DNA from: Fidelibacterota bacterium
GTDB lineage: Bacteria; Fidelibacterota; Marinisomatia; Marinisomatales; TCS55
Assembly: GCA_014239435.1 (NCBI GenBank)
Contig: JAAZYX010000026.1
Span: 1-64,000 of the forward strand
Direction: 5' to 3'
DNA: 64,000 nucleotides
Shown here: positions 44,449-53,368 of the stretch, one piece after another
Position numbering within the stretch: position 1 is the stretch's first letter
Layout: every line of letters starts with the position of its first letter
Notes under the pieces: model-generated
Told to the model about the DNA's origin: nothing
Databases searched by the model: none
Seen by the model: the letters and a program-made list of their open reading frames with translations, nothing else
Program-made: the position numbers and the translations under genes

Positions 44449-44477
44449 GGAATTTACGGCAATTTCCGTTAGTGTCC

Positions 44478-44511
44478 GAACTTGAAGTTCACCCTTGGAA
44501 TGTTCTATCTT
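44478..44511 (+). promoter_or_regulatory. Candidate promoter with palindrome before the OPT transporter
   Basis: TTGAAG (44482-44487) and TATCTT (44506-44511) are separated by 18 bases and resemble sigma-70 -35 and -10 boxes. The -35 overlaps a perfect 13-base palindrome, GAACTT-G-AAGTTC (44478-44490), that could bind a dimeric regulator. A GAGAGGA Shine-Dalgarno follows. The promoter for the divergent riboswitch transcript must lie in the same ~90 bases. Confidence 0.4.
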
Positions 44512-44535
44512 GAGGGCTAACAATGAGAGGAAAAT

Positions 44536-46410
44536 ATGACTGATAAACACCTTCCGGAAATTACGATTAAAGCACTGTTGCTTGGCATTATCCTTTCGAT
44601 GGTGCTGGCGGGCGCTAATGCATACCTTGGACTTTTTGCCGGCATGACGGTATCCGCGTCTATTCCCGCTGCTGTCATATCTATGGGGATACTCACCCTC
44701 TTCAAAAAATCAAACATCCTTGAAAATAATATTGTTCAAACCGCTGCGTCCGCCGGGGAATCCTTGGCGGCGGGTGTCATTTTTACTATTCCGGCTCTTG
44801 TCCTTCTCGGATATTGGGAAACCTTTGATTATGTAGAAGTTGCCAAGATTGCCGCAATCGGCGGTGTTATTGGTGTTCTGTTCACCATTCCACTTAGGCG
44901 AGCTCTTATTATAACTGCCAAGCTCAAATATCCTGAAGGCGTTGCTACTGCAGAGGTTTTACGCGCAGGCGATGCCGCTAAAAAAGGGACAGAAGATGAC
45001 GGTTCCGGCGGACTCAAAACCATCGGATTGGCCGGATTGATAGGTGGAGTTATGAAACTGTGTCAGCAGGGTTTTGGAATGTGGCATGCAGAAGTCGTCG
45101 GAGCCATGAATTTTGGAAAATCCATTTTCGGCATTGGGACTGACATATCACCCGCACTGATTTCCGTCGGGTATATTGTGTGGCGCAACATCGGAATTCT
45201 AGTTGTCGCCGGAGGGCTCATTTCCTGGGCTGTAGCGATTCCCATTTATTCAGCGATGGTTGGGTTTGAAGGCGATGCACTCGATTCGGCATGGACGATT
45301 TGGAATTCCAAGATCCGCTACCTCGGCGTAGGCGCTATGGTTGTCGGTGGTGTGTGGTCTCTGGTTAAACTGTTTAAGCCGCTGGTGGAAGGCATTAAAG
45401 CAAGTCTGGATGCCGTAAAAAGTCGATCCGTAGACGGAGATGTTCCTTTGGAAGAACGAGATACGCCCATTAATTTTGTCGCGATTGCTTTAGCCGCATT
45501 ATTGATCCCTGTTTTTCTACTGTATTTTGAGATTATTGGATCCATTGGAATTGCCGCATTATTAACGGTTGTTATGATAGTCTTTGGATTTTTGTTTTCG
45601 GCAGTTGCCGCATATATGGCGGGAGTTGTTGGTTCATCTAATAATCCCATTTCCGGCGTAACCATTGCAACCATTCTCTTTTCTTCAATTTTACTTTTGG
45701 CATTGCTGGGAACCGATTCGGGTGTGGGTGCAGCCAGCGCCATTATGGTTGGTGCCGTGGTATGCTGTGCTGCTGCCATTGGAGGAGACAATCTGCAGGA
45801 TTTAAAAGCTGGACATATTCTCGGCGCGACGCCGTGGAAACAGCAGGTGATGCAAATTGTCGGAACCCTAAGCGCCGCAGTCGTGCTTGGACTTGTGCTG
45901 GATATTCTTCATACAGCGTACACAATCGGTTCGCCGACGTTATCTGCACCGCAGGCAACATTAATGAAATCCGTCGCCGATGGTGTTTTTACGGGAGATC
46001 TTCCTTGGACATTTGTGTATATCGGCGCCTTCATTGCAGTTTTAGTTATTCTCATTGATATTCGTCAGGAAAAAGCAGGTTCTGATTTCCGCGTACCTGT
46101 GCTGGCTGTTGCAGTTGGGATTTATCTTCCCATTACGCTAACTGTACCGATTTTTATCGGCGGCATGATCAATCATCTCGGTAAAAAAGCAGGTGGTTCC
46201 ACAGCATCGGAAAAACGAGGCTTACTCATGGCTTCCGGACTCATCACCGGAGAGGCGCTGATGGGAATTCTTGTGGCGCTTCCCATTTTCCTCACCGGCG
46301 TAAAAGCGTGGTGGCCGAATTTCAGCGGATTTGCATGGGCCGGCCCCGCGGCATTTCTCGCGGTAATTTATTGGCTCTACCGTTCGGTCTCTAACCAAAA
46401 TAATTCATGA
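44536..46410 (+). CDS. Oligopeptide transporter, OPT family
   Basis: A 624-residue, ~15-helix transporter. The N-terminal KALLLGIILSMVLAGANAYLGLFAGMTVSASIPAAVISMG, NNIVQTAASAGESLAAG and TVSA/GGxNLQDLKAGHI (GGDNLQDLKAGHILGATPWKQQ) are the core motifs of bacterial OPT proteins. They move peptides or metal-chelate complexes using proton coupling. It diverges from the thiamine receptor gene; a functional link is possible but unproven. Confidence 0.92.
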   Translation: MTDKHLPEITIKALLLGIILSMVLAGANAYLGLFAGMTVSASIPAAVISMGILTLFKKSNILENNIVQTAASAGESLAAGVIFTIPALVLLGYWETFDYVEVAKIAAIGGVIGVLFTIPLRRALIITAKLKYPEGVATAEVLRAGDAAKKGTEDDGSGGLKTIGLAGLIGGVMKLCQQGFGMWHAEVVGAMNFGKSIFGIGTDISPALISVGYIVWRNIGILVVAGGLISWAVAIPIYSAMVGFEGDALDSAWTIWNSKIRYLGVGAMVVGGVWSLVKLFKPLVEGIKASLDAVKSRSVDGDVPLEERDTPINFVAIALAALLIPVFLLYFEIIGSIGIAALLTVVMIVFGFLFSAVAAYMAGVVGSSNNPISGVTIATILFSSILLLALLGTDSGVGAASAIMVGAVVCCAAAIGGDNLQDLKAGHILGATPWKQQVMQIVGTLSAAVVLGLVLDILHTAYTIGSPTLSAPQATLMKSVADGVFTGDLPWTFVYIGAFIAVLVILIDIRQEKAGSDFRVPVLAVAVGIYLPITLTVPIFIGGMINHLGKKAGGSTASEKRGLLMASGLITGEALMGILVALPIFLTGVKAWWPNFSGFAWAGPAAFLAVIYWLYRSVSNQNNS

Positions 46411-46557
46411 GTGAACAGCTTTACGGTGATAAATACTTTAATAATAATGGGCAGAGTAAGCATGTCACTATTTAAATATGTAAAACGGCTCAAACAATAA
46501 GATGACAAAACCTCAAAAATGTAAAGCAGTTTCATTCAACAGACTAAACATTGAATA

Positions 46558-47625
46558 ATGGCGCTTTCTCACGCACTTCTGAAACAGCTGCCAAAGGTAG
46601 AACTCCACTGCCACCTTGACGGCTCGCTAAGGATAGACACCATACTCGATTTGGCACAGAAACAAAAGGTATCGCTGCCGAGTACGAATGCGGACGATTT
46701 AACATCCATGCTTTCGATCGGAGATAAACGCGGTACTTTGGAAGAGTATATCGCCCGCTTTGACATTACCCTGAGCGTGATGCAAACGCCTGAATCTCTC
46801 AGGCGCATTTCGTATGAACTTATTCAGGATGTCGCCGATGAAAATGTGCGATATATCGAAATCCGATATTCACCGATTCTTCACACAAACGCCGGTATGA
46901 CATTGGAAGAATCGGTGCTCGCCGTACGCGACGGATTGAGAAAAGGTGAAAAGGATTTTGGAGTAAAATCTGGAATCATCATTTGCGGCATCCGTCATAT
47001 TTCGCCACAAGCGTCTCTCAAACTTGCCGATCTTTGCCTGCGCTTTAAACATAAAGGTGTGGTCGGATTTGATCTTGCCGGCGCGGAAGAAAATTTCCCT
47101 GCCAAAGACCACCGGGAGGCTTTTTACCACATTCTTAATAATAACATCAACGCCACCATTCACGCAGGCGAAGCCTTTGGACCGGCATCCATTCACCAAG
47201 CGATTCATTATTGCGGTGCGCACCGCATCGGGCACGGAACGCGCTTGAAGGAAGATAAAGATTTAATGCAATACGTGAATGATCACCGGATTACAATTGA
47301 ATCCTGCCTCATCTCCAACTGGCACACGAAATCTGTAAGATCGCTGAAGTATCATCCCTTTAAATATTACTATGATAAAGGAATCCGCATTACGCTGAAT
47401 ACGGACAATCGGCTCATTTCCGGAACTACTTTGACCAAAGAATTTGCGCTTGCCCATTCGCTTTTCGGATTGGGTCTTCATGATTTCCGCGAAGTAACCA
47501 TTATCGCGATGAAAAGTGCATTTCTACCTCATGATGCACGGAGACTTATGATTAAATCAATCGCTACAGAACTCGAATCTGAATTCGGGATAATGCCCGA
47601 ATATATTCAGCGATATAAAAATTAG
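46558..47625 (+). CDS. add: Adenosine deaminase
   Basis: A 355-residue zinc amidohydrolase converting adenosine to inosine. Metal and catalytic motifs: HCHLDGSL (His17, His19), IHAGEAFG (His and catalytic Glu region), RIGHGTRL (His) and TLNTDNRLISGTTL (Asp zinc ligand). The NTDN-R form, rather than NTDDP, is found in one common bacterial branch. The start follows 148 bases after the OPT gene. Full length for bacterial Add. Confidence 0.93.
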   Translation: MALSHALLKQLPKVELHCHLDGSLRIDTILDLAQKQKVSLPSTNADDLTSMLSIGDKRGTLEEYIARFDITLSVMQTPESLRRISYELIQDVADENVRYIEIRYSPILHTNAGMTLEESVLAVRDGLRKGEKDFGVKSGIIICGIRHISPQASLKLADLCLRFKHKGVVGFDLAGAEENFPAKDHREAFYHILNNNINATIHAGEAFGPASIHQAIHYCGAHRIGHGTRLKEDKDLMQYVNDHRITIESCLISNWHTKSVRSLKYHPFKYYYDKGIRITLNTDNRLISGTTLTKEFALAHSLFGLGLHDFREVTIIAMKSAFLPHDARRLMIKSIATELESEFGIMPEYIQRYKN

Positions 47626-47627
47626 TC

Positions 47628-47825
47628 TTACTCTTTTTTCCCGAAGAATTTTTCTTTAAGACGATCCACATATTTTTTCAGCGGCGGAAAAACACTGCTC
47701 AGCAACAGCAGTCCCGGCAAACCAAACATCCATCCTTGAAAAATCGGAATCAATCCACCGATCAATCCGATGATAACAAGAATAACGCCGACAATGACCT
47801 TTATGGTATCCGTGAAAAATTTCAT
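47628..47825 (-). CDS. Small two-helix membrane protein (PGPGW-like)
   Basis: A 65-residue protein with two membrane helices flanking a Gly/Pro/Trp-rich turn (GGLIPIFQGWMFGLPG) and a basic tail. It resembles the small PGPGW transmembrane family. It follows the propeller protein gene by 9 bases, converging with add by 2 bases. Function unknown. Confidence 0.65.
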   Translation of the reverse strand: MKFFTDTIKVIVGVILVIIGLIGGLIPIFQGWMFGLPGLLLLSSVFPPLKKYVDRLKEKFFGKKE

Positions 47826-47834
47826 CCCTGGAAT

Positions 47835-50159
47835 TTAATGCAGGATAACGGTTATTTTTTCAAAAGCTGATGACCCATCTACTCCGTAAATAGCAATCAA
47901 ATACACCCCCGAACCAACGAAACGTCCGGAGGAATCTTTGCCATCCCAAAATGCCTGATATCCGCTGACGCCGCTATTCCCTTCATTCAGTTTCCTAAGG
48001 ACATTTCCGTTGAGCGTCATAATCATCACCGAACTGCCTTCCACAAGTCCGTCTATCACAAGTGATTGATCCTGCGGAGTATGAAATGGGCTCGGGAATA
48101 CATCCACGCTGCTGTAGGATGAATTCTTTTCTGCATAGGGAATTTTCACTGCACTGATTCCTTTAGCTGTCGTCATATAGGCAATGCCCCGTTTTGCATC
48201 AAAATCAATGTCGCTGATTTCATCGGACAGAAGATAACTATTGTCTGATGTAAGTCCGTCAATGTCCGGCCAATAGGCACCGCTGGAAAGCAGAACATGA
48301 ATCCCGGCGGTGGCGGAAACCGTCCAGATATTTTCGGAAGCATCAAGTTTAATCCGTGAACCGCTTCCGAAAGATATATTCGGGAAATAGGTAAATCCGC
48401 GATACGACTCAGGATTTGTGTTAGAGGACTGAAGCCAAATTCCGGTCAATCCGACCGGCGTCAAAATATACAGCACATTGGAACTGGTGACTGCCAGCGA
48501 CCAGACGGTTGAATTGGAATGGTCTTCGCTTACGGTCAGCGATGCCCATTCTGTACTCGTGGGATTATCAGGGTTGCCTTCGTAAGCCAGCATTGCAAGG
48601 CCGCCGTCATCCACGCCGGCAGGATTGATATAATCATCCTCAAAAGACCCAATCCACAGCCTGCCCCAGCCGTCAAATCCCACCGTGTTCGGCGTTAGGC
48701 TGACATCGCCGCCGCTTTCAGCCGCGCTGAAATTTCCCCACGTTCCTGAGGCGGCGCGAACAGCAATCGGATCCTGATCATGGGTTGCGTATGTATTGGC
48801 GGCCCACAAATTCCCGTCGCTGTCAAATTCGATATCCTTAACGGACATATGTTCATCGAGATTCCAATCCAGAGTTGCAGTATCAATCAGCGTAAAGAAA
48901 CCGGGATCGTCCACATCAATGATCACGATGCCTCCGCCGTGGCGCCTCGGATACGGATAGGTTCCCCGAATAGCAAGATATAGCATTCCGTCCGGGCCTT
49001 GTTCCATATCAGCAACAAAATCGCCAAAATCGATTTGCACGGTATCGGCTGTGTAAAAATCATAATCGTGTGATGATGTGATGGCTTGCGTATCATAATC
49101 TTCCACGATATTACGCCAGCCTTTTGTTTCGCGGATGGACAAACCAGCGTTGCTTCCGGCAACAATTCTTCCGTCATCCAAAACACAAATTGCGGAAAAA
49201 TAATTGGTCAGCGGCGCATTGGGAATCCATCTTGAAAATGTTGAAGTACTCTCAGAAAATTCGGCGATTCCCTGCTCGGTTCCCGCAAAGACTTTTCCGG
49301 TTTCAGAAACCAAAATAGCTGTTAAATCAAATGATGATGAAACAACTGTGTTTGAGCTGTGCATAATCGAGTTTTCCGAAACTGCCCAAAAAGATCCCGC
49401 CGCATCACTCGCAATATCCAATACATCATTGGATCCGGAAAAGACAAGAGACAAACCATCTTCTGTAATGCTATACACTGCCGAGGAAACTGCGATAAAA
49501 ACAGTATCACCGGAAAGGCTGATCGCATTCACATTACCCGTCAAACTTGCAAACGGCCTGCCCCACATCGTCGGATCTTTTAAATTATCTTCTGCCCAAT
49601 TTACGGAGAGCAGTCCCGCATCAGTCCCCACCAAAAGGCTATCGTCTCTAATAGCGATTCCCGAAATGGAACCCACTGTAATCGGCCAATTTTTATAAAC
49701 ATCGCGATACTCAAACCCGGAATCCGTGAGACGAAATTCAATAATGCCAAGATCCTGATTCAAATCCATGGCACCGAATACAACTGAATCGCCAACGGCA
49801 AAATCCAAAATTTCGGATAAATCGTAATCGAACACAGTGGACACTTCTTCCGTTTCCGGATCGAAGATATTGATAAACCCATCCGGGCTCGCTCCGCCGA
49901 TCCAAATCTGATTCCTCTGGTCCTTTGCGATTGCGCCGATATCCGTACCCGAAAGTCCATGAAGATTGGTGTACGTTTCGAATGACGCAGCTGCAACATC
50001 AAATTTTAAAATTCCGCCATCGGTTGCGCAGTAAACGGTGTCCCCCATTTCAATCATCATCTTGACATCCAGCGGTGATGTGAAAGCGTCCCAATCGCCG
50101 ATTCGGACTTGTCCCAGCAAAACGCCTGTAAACAGAATTGAATTGAAAATCCGAACCAT
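47835..50159 (-). CDS. PorZ-like beta-propeller surface protein with sorting domain
   Basis: A 774-residue exported protein (signal: NSILFTGVLLGQ). Residues ~20-680 form two-component-regulator-type beta-propeller blades, for example MGDTVYCATDGGILKFD, and the first blade IGDWDAFTSPLDVKMMIEMG resembles the start of PorZ, a surface component of the type IX attachment complex. The C-terminal ~90 residues are a sorting domain (VDVFPSPFHTP, then FVGSGVYLIAIYG). PorZ itself has a C-terminal domain of this type. It could also be another exported propeller cargo. Confidence 0.78.
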   Translation of the reverse strand: MVRIFNSILFTGVLLGQVRIGDWDAFTSPLDVKMMIEMGDTVYCATDGGILKFDVAAASFETYTNLHGLSGTDIGAIAKDQRNQIWIGGASPDGFINIFDPETEEVSTVFDYDLSEILDFAVGDSVVFGAMDLNQDLGIIEFRLTDSGFEYRDVYKNWPITVGSISGIAIRDDSLLVGTDAGLLSVNWAEDNLKDPTMWGRPFASLTGNVNAISLSGDTVFIAVSSAVYSITEDGLSLVFSGSNDVLDIASDAAGSFWAVSENSIMHSSNTVVSSSFDLTAILVSETGKVFAGTEQGIAEFSESTSTFSRWIPNAPLTNYFSAICVLDDGRIVAGSNAGLSIRETKGWRNIVEDYDTQAITSSHDYDFYTADTVQIDFGDFVADMEQGPDGMLYLAIRGTYPYPRRHGGGIVIIDVDDPGFFTLIDTATLDWNLDEHMSVKDIEFDSDGNLWAANTYATHDQDPIAVRAASGTWGNFSAAESGGDVSLTPNTVGFDGWGRLWIGSFEDDYINPAGVDDGGLAMLAYEGNPDNPTSTEWASLTVSEDHSNSTVWSLAVTSSNVLYILTPVGLTGIWLQSSNTNPESYRGFTYFPNISFGSGSRIKLDASENIWTVSATAGIHVLLSSGAYWPDIDGLTSDNSYLLSDEISDIDFDAKRGIAYMTTAKGISAVKIPYAEKNSSYSSVDVFPSPFHTPQDQSLVIDGLVEGSSVMIMTLNGNVLRKLNEGNSGVSGYQAFWDGKDSSGRFVGSGVYLIAIYGVDGSSAFEKITVILH

Positions 50160-51037
50160 TATCCGGCCTGAATCGGTGCCGGGATGAAGCAGAGGATGAA
50201 AATTACTAGACAGACATACCCGATTATTTTATTGTTTTGCGAAAGAGGAATATGAAGATCCTGAACCGGCGGATGGCTCGTGGTCCGCATGACTATCAAA
50301 ATCAGGACAGCCCAAACCAACCAATTCAAGGAAAACAGGCTCAGTGGAATCAAGGCCGCAAAAGCGAATTTGGCAAAGAGATCGTGCCTGTATCCCAGCA
50401 TGGCGTAGGCAACATGCCCGCCGTCCAATTGTCCGATCGGAAGCAAATTCAGCATCGTCACCAATAATCCGATCCAGCCTGCAAACGCAATCGGATGCAG
50501 CATAATATCCTGGGATGCGCTCAAACTTGGATGCATGGCTGAGGTCAGTATTTTCATCAGGATGGAATCACCAAGAATGATGCCGCCGAATTCGGGAGAC
50601 ATTTCGATGACTTCTGACATGGATAATCCGATGATGAGCGCCGGCACCGCCACAAGAAATCCCGCAATCGGCCCGGACGCGCCAATTTGAAGTAAGGCGT
50701 CTCTTTTTTTTACAGGTGATTTCATTTTAATAAAAGCGCCAAAGGTTCCGATGAATGTAGGCGCGGGAATAAAATACGGCAGCGTCGCTTCTACCTTGTG
50801 CTTTTGCGAGTAGTAATAATGGCCAAATTCGTGGGTTCCTAAAATCAGCATCAGCGTGAGCGAAAATGGGATTCCTTTCAATAAGTCCATTGGATTTTCC
50901 CAAAATACACCGCCTTCCATCATAGATCCTGCCAAAAGTGTCGTAAACAATGTCAGGAAAAACAGGATAGCATTTATTCGAGGAATTTTTGGAATCCGAA
51001 GGATTACCTCATCTTTGGTGGCTTCTGCGTTGGTCAT
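50159..51037 (-). CDS. Site-2 protease-type metalloprotease (M50)
   Basis: A 292-residue intramembrane zinc protease with about six helices. HEFGHYYYSQ supplies the HExxH zinc ligands and catalytic Glu, and NLLPIGQLDGGHVAYA supplies the third ligand Asp. No PDZ domain interrupts the sequence. Such enzymes cleave membrane proteins including anti-sigma factors. Its stop codon overlaps the start of the PorZ-like gene. Targets unknown; the anti-sigma at 12302-12679 is only a speculative candidate. Confidence 0.92.
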   Translation of the reverse strand: MTNAEATKDEVILRIPKIPRINAILFFLTLFTTLLAGSMMEGGVFWENPMDLLKGIPFSLTLMLILGTHEFGHYYYSQKHKVEATLPYFIPAPTFIGTFGAFIKMKSPVKKRDALLQIGASGPIAGFLVAVPALIIGLSMSEVIEMSPEFGGIILGDSILMKILTSAMHPSLSASQDIMLHPIAFAGWIGLLVTMLNLLPIGQLDGGHVAYAMLGYRHDLFAKFAFAALIPLSLFSLNWLVWAVLILIVMRTTSHPPVQDLHIPLSQNNKIIGYVCLVIFILCFIPAPIQAG

Positions 51038-51123
51038 ATCAGCGGGTAAAATCTACTCTTGAACCTGTCTGCAGGTCAAAGGGTTCCATTTTGTTTATTC
51101 CCCGAATAAACCGAAGTTCTGGC

Positions 51124-51522
51124 ATGCGAATATTATCTGCTCTCATGCTTCTGTCTTTCCTTTTTTCGCAGGAAGCAGATCCGCCTTTTTCCATCGAGGT
51201 CCGCCCGCGCGTGATGGATAAAAATCGAATGTACATTGTTGTGCAGATTGAAAATAATACCGGTAGGCGCATCACCCATCTTGAGGGATTCATATCTAAA
51301 TTGAGCGCTTCGGGGAAGCGTACCGCTCAGCGAAGGTTATCCATGATACGGAGAGCCGATCCTGATTTTGCGCCGGGACAATCTTTGTCGCGCGGTCTTC
51401 ATTATCCGTATTCAGGAAACAAGATTGAAAATTTTATTTTCGAAATATCGAAGCTAAAATTTTTCGGAGATCGAAAAATTTATACGTATCATCCTGCAGC
51501 GGGATTTATTCGGATTGACTGA
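51124..51522 (+). CDS. Small exported protein of unknown function
   Basis: A 132-residue protein from ATG 51124 with signal peptide ILSALMLLSFLFSQ. The mature part looks like one beta-sandwich domain (VQIENNTGRRITHLEGFIS, DPDFAPGQSLSRGLHYPYSG) of the kind seen in small periplasmic Ig-like proteins. An upstream in-frame ATG at 50989 would overlap the protease gene antisense and is unlikely. No family recognised. Confidence 0.65.
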   Translation: MRILSALMLLSFLFSQEADPPFSIEVRPRVMDKNRMYIVVQIENNTGRRITHLEGFISKLSASGKRTAQRRLSMIRRADPDFAPGQSLSRGLHYPYSGNKIENFIFEISKLKFFGDRKIYTYHPAAGFIRID

Positions 51523-51547
51523 AACTTTATAATTCCTTTTCCAGTGT

Positions 51548-51606
51548 TGTCATCCTGAGCAGGTACGATGAGGGATCTCAAACGTGTGAGATTCTTTAGA
51601 ATGACC
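51548..51606. repeat. Palindromic repeat (GTCATxCTGA family)
   Basis: GTCATCCT at 51549 and AGAATGAC ending at 51605 are inverted ends of a ~57-base element whose inner arms GGATCTCA and TGAGATTC also pair. This is the well-known dispersed GTCATTCTGAG...GAATGAC-type intergenic repeat found in many bacterial genomes (recollection). It lies between two convergent genes and might act as their shared terminator. Confidence 0.7.
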
Positions 51607-51612
51607 TTGTTC

Positions 51613-52122
51613 TTAATTACTCTTTTCTTTACTGAGGTGCTTTTCGACTTTGCTGTCTAATAATTCTTTCAGATCTTTTTCACTCAAATCCAGAATCAGT
51701 TTATTGATCCAAAATTTCGTTTGTTTGATGTAGGCGTCAATCACATGCATCGGCACCTGTTCGGCATACATATTCGCCACCAGCATGGCGGACGGAACCG
51801 GAACGTAAACATGCAGCGGATCTTTGTAAAAATTATCGAGCGACCTCACCATTTCTCGCGGAGACAAATAATCAATCGTTTCGCTGTAGAGGCTATCGGC
51901 GAATTCACTTGAAGCTTCCCACGCCTTGAGATAATAATAGAGCCGGCCGTCTAACACACCGTTTAAATAGGCCGCCTTGATGCGGTACACCATTTCAGGA
52001 TTGTGGTTGCCGAGCTGATCCACTCGCCGCCAATCGCCGCCGTCCCAGAAAAGACGGTTTTCCTGCTGGGTGAACAGGAACGAAAAACAAAAGCAGAAGA
52101 ATATGGCCGAATATTTTTTCAT
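51613..52122 (-). CDS. Small exported protein of unknown function
   Basis: A 169-residue protein with signal peptide FFCFCFSFLFTQ. The mature portion is helical and aromatic-rich (MVYRIKAAYLNGVLDGRLYYYLKAWEAS, MVRSLDNFYKDPLHVYVPVPSAMLVANMYA) and ends in a lysine-rich tail. I do not recognise it, though small helical periplasmic proteins of this kind are frequent in FCB genomes. It sits between two palindromic repeats and appears to be transcribed alone. Confidence 0.65.
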   Translation of the reverse strand: MKKYSAIFFCFCFSFLFTQQENRLFWDGGDWRRVDQLGNHNPEMVYRIKAAYLNGVLDGRLYYYLKAWEASSEFADSLYSETIDYLSPREMVRSLDNFYKDPLHVYVPVPSAMLVANMYAEQVPMHVIDAYIKQTKFWINKLILDLSEKDLKELLDSKVEKHLSKEKSN

Positions 52123-52174
52123 TTTATCGAACTAGCAAAATTGTTGGGTTCATATTACCAAGAAAAAAACGAGA

Positions 52175-52294
52175 TGTCATTGCGAATTCCGATTCTATCG
52201 GAATAAAGCAATCCCCTGTCACCCGGTTTTGCCGGGACCTACGAAATAATACAAACGTAGGGGGATCGCTTCGTCGCTTCTCCTCGCGATGACA
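52175..52294. repeat. Palindromic repeat (TGTCATTGCGA family)
   Basis: TGTCATTGCGA at 52175-52185 and TCGCGATGACA at 52284-52294 are near-perfect inverted ends of a 120-base element. Internally GCAATCCCC pairs with GGGGATCGC, CTACG with CGTAG, and CCCGG-TTTTG-CCGGG forms a central hairpin. This is a dispersed non-coding palindromic element. Together with the element at 52317-52400 it fills the 301-base gap between the exported-protein gene and the TIGR02206 gene; nothing else was seen there. Confidence 0.8.
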
Positions 52295-52316
52295 AGTTCG
52301 TATGTTTGTCTGTTTA

Positions 52317-52400
52317 TTTTTCGGTTTGATTTTAAGCATCATCATTACATCCGCTACGCTATTCCTCAGCGAAGCAATAATCGGAAAATAGAACCGAAAA
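52317..52400. repeat. Second palindromic element with A/T-rich arms
   Basis: TTTTCGGTTTGATTTT (52317-52332) pairs with AAAATAGAACCGAAAA (52385-52400), two mismatches. The centre contains CATCCGCTACGC, reading on the other strand as GCGTAGCGGATG, similar to the GTAGCGGA core of the element at 13870-14005. It is probably another member of the same palindromic class. Confidence 0.6.
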
Positions 52401-52423
52401 TCGGGGATTTCCACCTCGTTATC

Positions 52424-53167
52424 TCAGGATACTTTTCGTTTTGTGATGAAATGAATTGGCACATACGCCAGTGCAAAATGCACAAGTGCGACAAATTCCG
52501 CCGTCAGGATATACCACGGCCACGGACCCATATAATCCAAGAGTGACGGAACATGCTGCCCGAGATCGTTTACCGGTTTCCCGCAGATCCAAAAATAATT
52601 CGCGTCCAAAATCAGGTTGACCGGAATGGAAGCTAGGAAAAAAATGTTTAAAGCAATGAAGGCCCGCTTTAGGCTATCCAACGTTGGGCGCATCTCGTAC
52701 ACCACGGTCGCGTATAACAGGGCAAGGATGAGTCCGTTGTGTCCAAGCCAGAATCTGAAAAAATGAAAATGCGGAAATGCCTGAGAAATATCGGGCGTAA
52801 TCGCGGCCTGTATCATTCCGGAAAATCCCCAGAAATAGAGCACTTCGTAGGCTCGGAAATTCTGCTTCAGCATCACCATTGGAATCATGAGATTTGCAAA
52901 CCGGCACAGATGAAACGGAAGGTGGAGTTTTATGTCGAAACTGCCGGCAATGATTTCGAGCGTAACCCATGCGATATATTGCGCCATGACCAGAAATCCA
53001 ATGGCGGCACCAAGACGGTTCTGCTGTGATGGGTTGAGTTTCTTCTTCGCTAAAAACGGTACGGCAATGAAGAGCCCGAGGGAAATGACAAGAGCCCACA
53101 CATGGTCGGAACCGAACAGTTCGAACGGTTCGAACGTATTCAGATAACGGTGAACGGACTCACGCAC
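52424..53167 (-). CDS. TIGR02206/YwaF-family membrane protein
   Basis: A 247-residue protein with seven to eight helices. LFGSDHVWALVISLGL, LPFHLCRFANLMIPMVML, YFWGFSGMIQAAITPDI and HFFRFWLGHNGLIL are characteristic of the TIGR02206 integral membrane family, whose role is unknown. The start codon is GTG. It follows the 63-residue membrane protein gene by 6 bases. Confidence 0.88.
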   Translation of the reverse strand: MRESVHRYLNTFEPFELFGSDHVWALVISLGLFIAVPFLAKKKLNPSQQNRLGAAIGFLVMAQYIAWVTLEIIAGSFDIKLHLPFHLCRFANLMIPMVMLKQNFRAYEVLYFWGFSGMIQAAITPDISQAFPHFHFFRFWLGHNGLILALLYATVVYEMRPTLDSLKRAFIALNIFFLASIPVNLILDANYFWICGKPVNDLGQHVPSLLDYMGPWPWYILTAEFVALVHFALAYVPIHFITKRKVS

Positions 53168-53173
53168 GAGTGA

Positions 53174-53365
53174 TTAGGGTTTGTCTTCGAATGCTTTTTG
53201 AAGCAGATGCGCCCCGCCCCATCCGGCCGCCGCAGATCCCATCCAAATGTGGCTGAATTTCAGTCCTGCTTCTTTGAGTGTAAATCCATGATAAACCAAT
53301 ACAGCTGCCCCAATAATGAGTGCGACCGACAAGGCAAGGCGAATCCGCCAGTCAATGTGGATCAA
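53174..53365 (-). CDS. Small two-helix membrane protein
   Basis: A 63-residue protein with two predicted helices (LALSVALIIGAAVLVYHGF and a glycine-rich second segment WMGSAAAGWGGAHLL). The start is TTG, supported by AAGGAAT seven bases upstream and by a start 3 bases after the lysine-rich gene. Unknown function; presumably co-transcribed with its neighbours. Confidence 0.55.
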   Translation of the reverse strand: MIHIDWRIRLALSVALIIGAAVLVYHGFTLKEAGLKFSHIWMGSAAAGWGGAHLLQKAFEDKP

Positions 53366-53368
53366 TGT

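Noticed and set aside
46407-46475. 22-residue frame with ATGA overlap after the OPT gene
   Set aside because: No Shine-Dalgarno of its own, no recognisable product and too short to support without conservation data.
52124-52414. Minus-strand frame of 96 codons
   Set aside because: It is made almost wholly of two palindromic repeats and lacks a ribosome-binding site or family resemblance.
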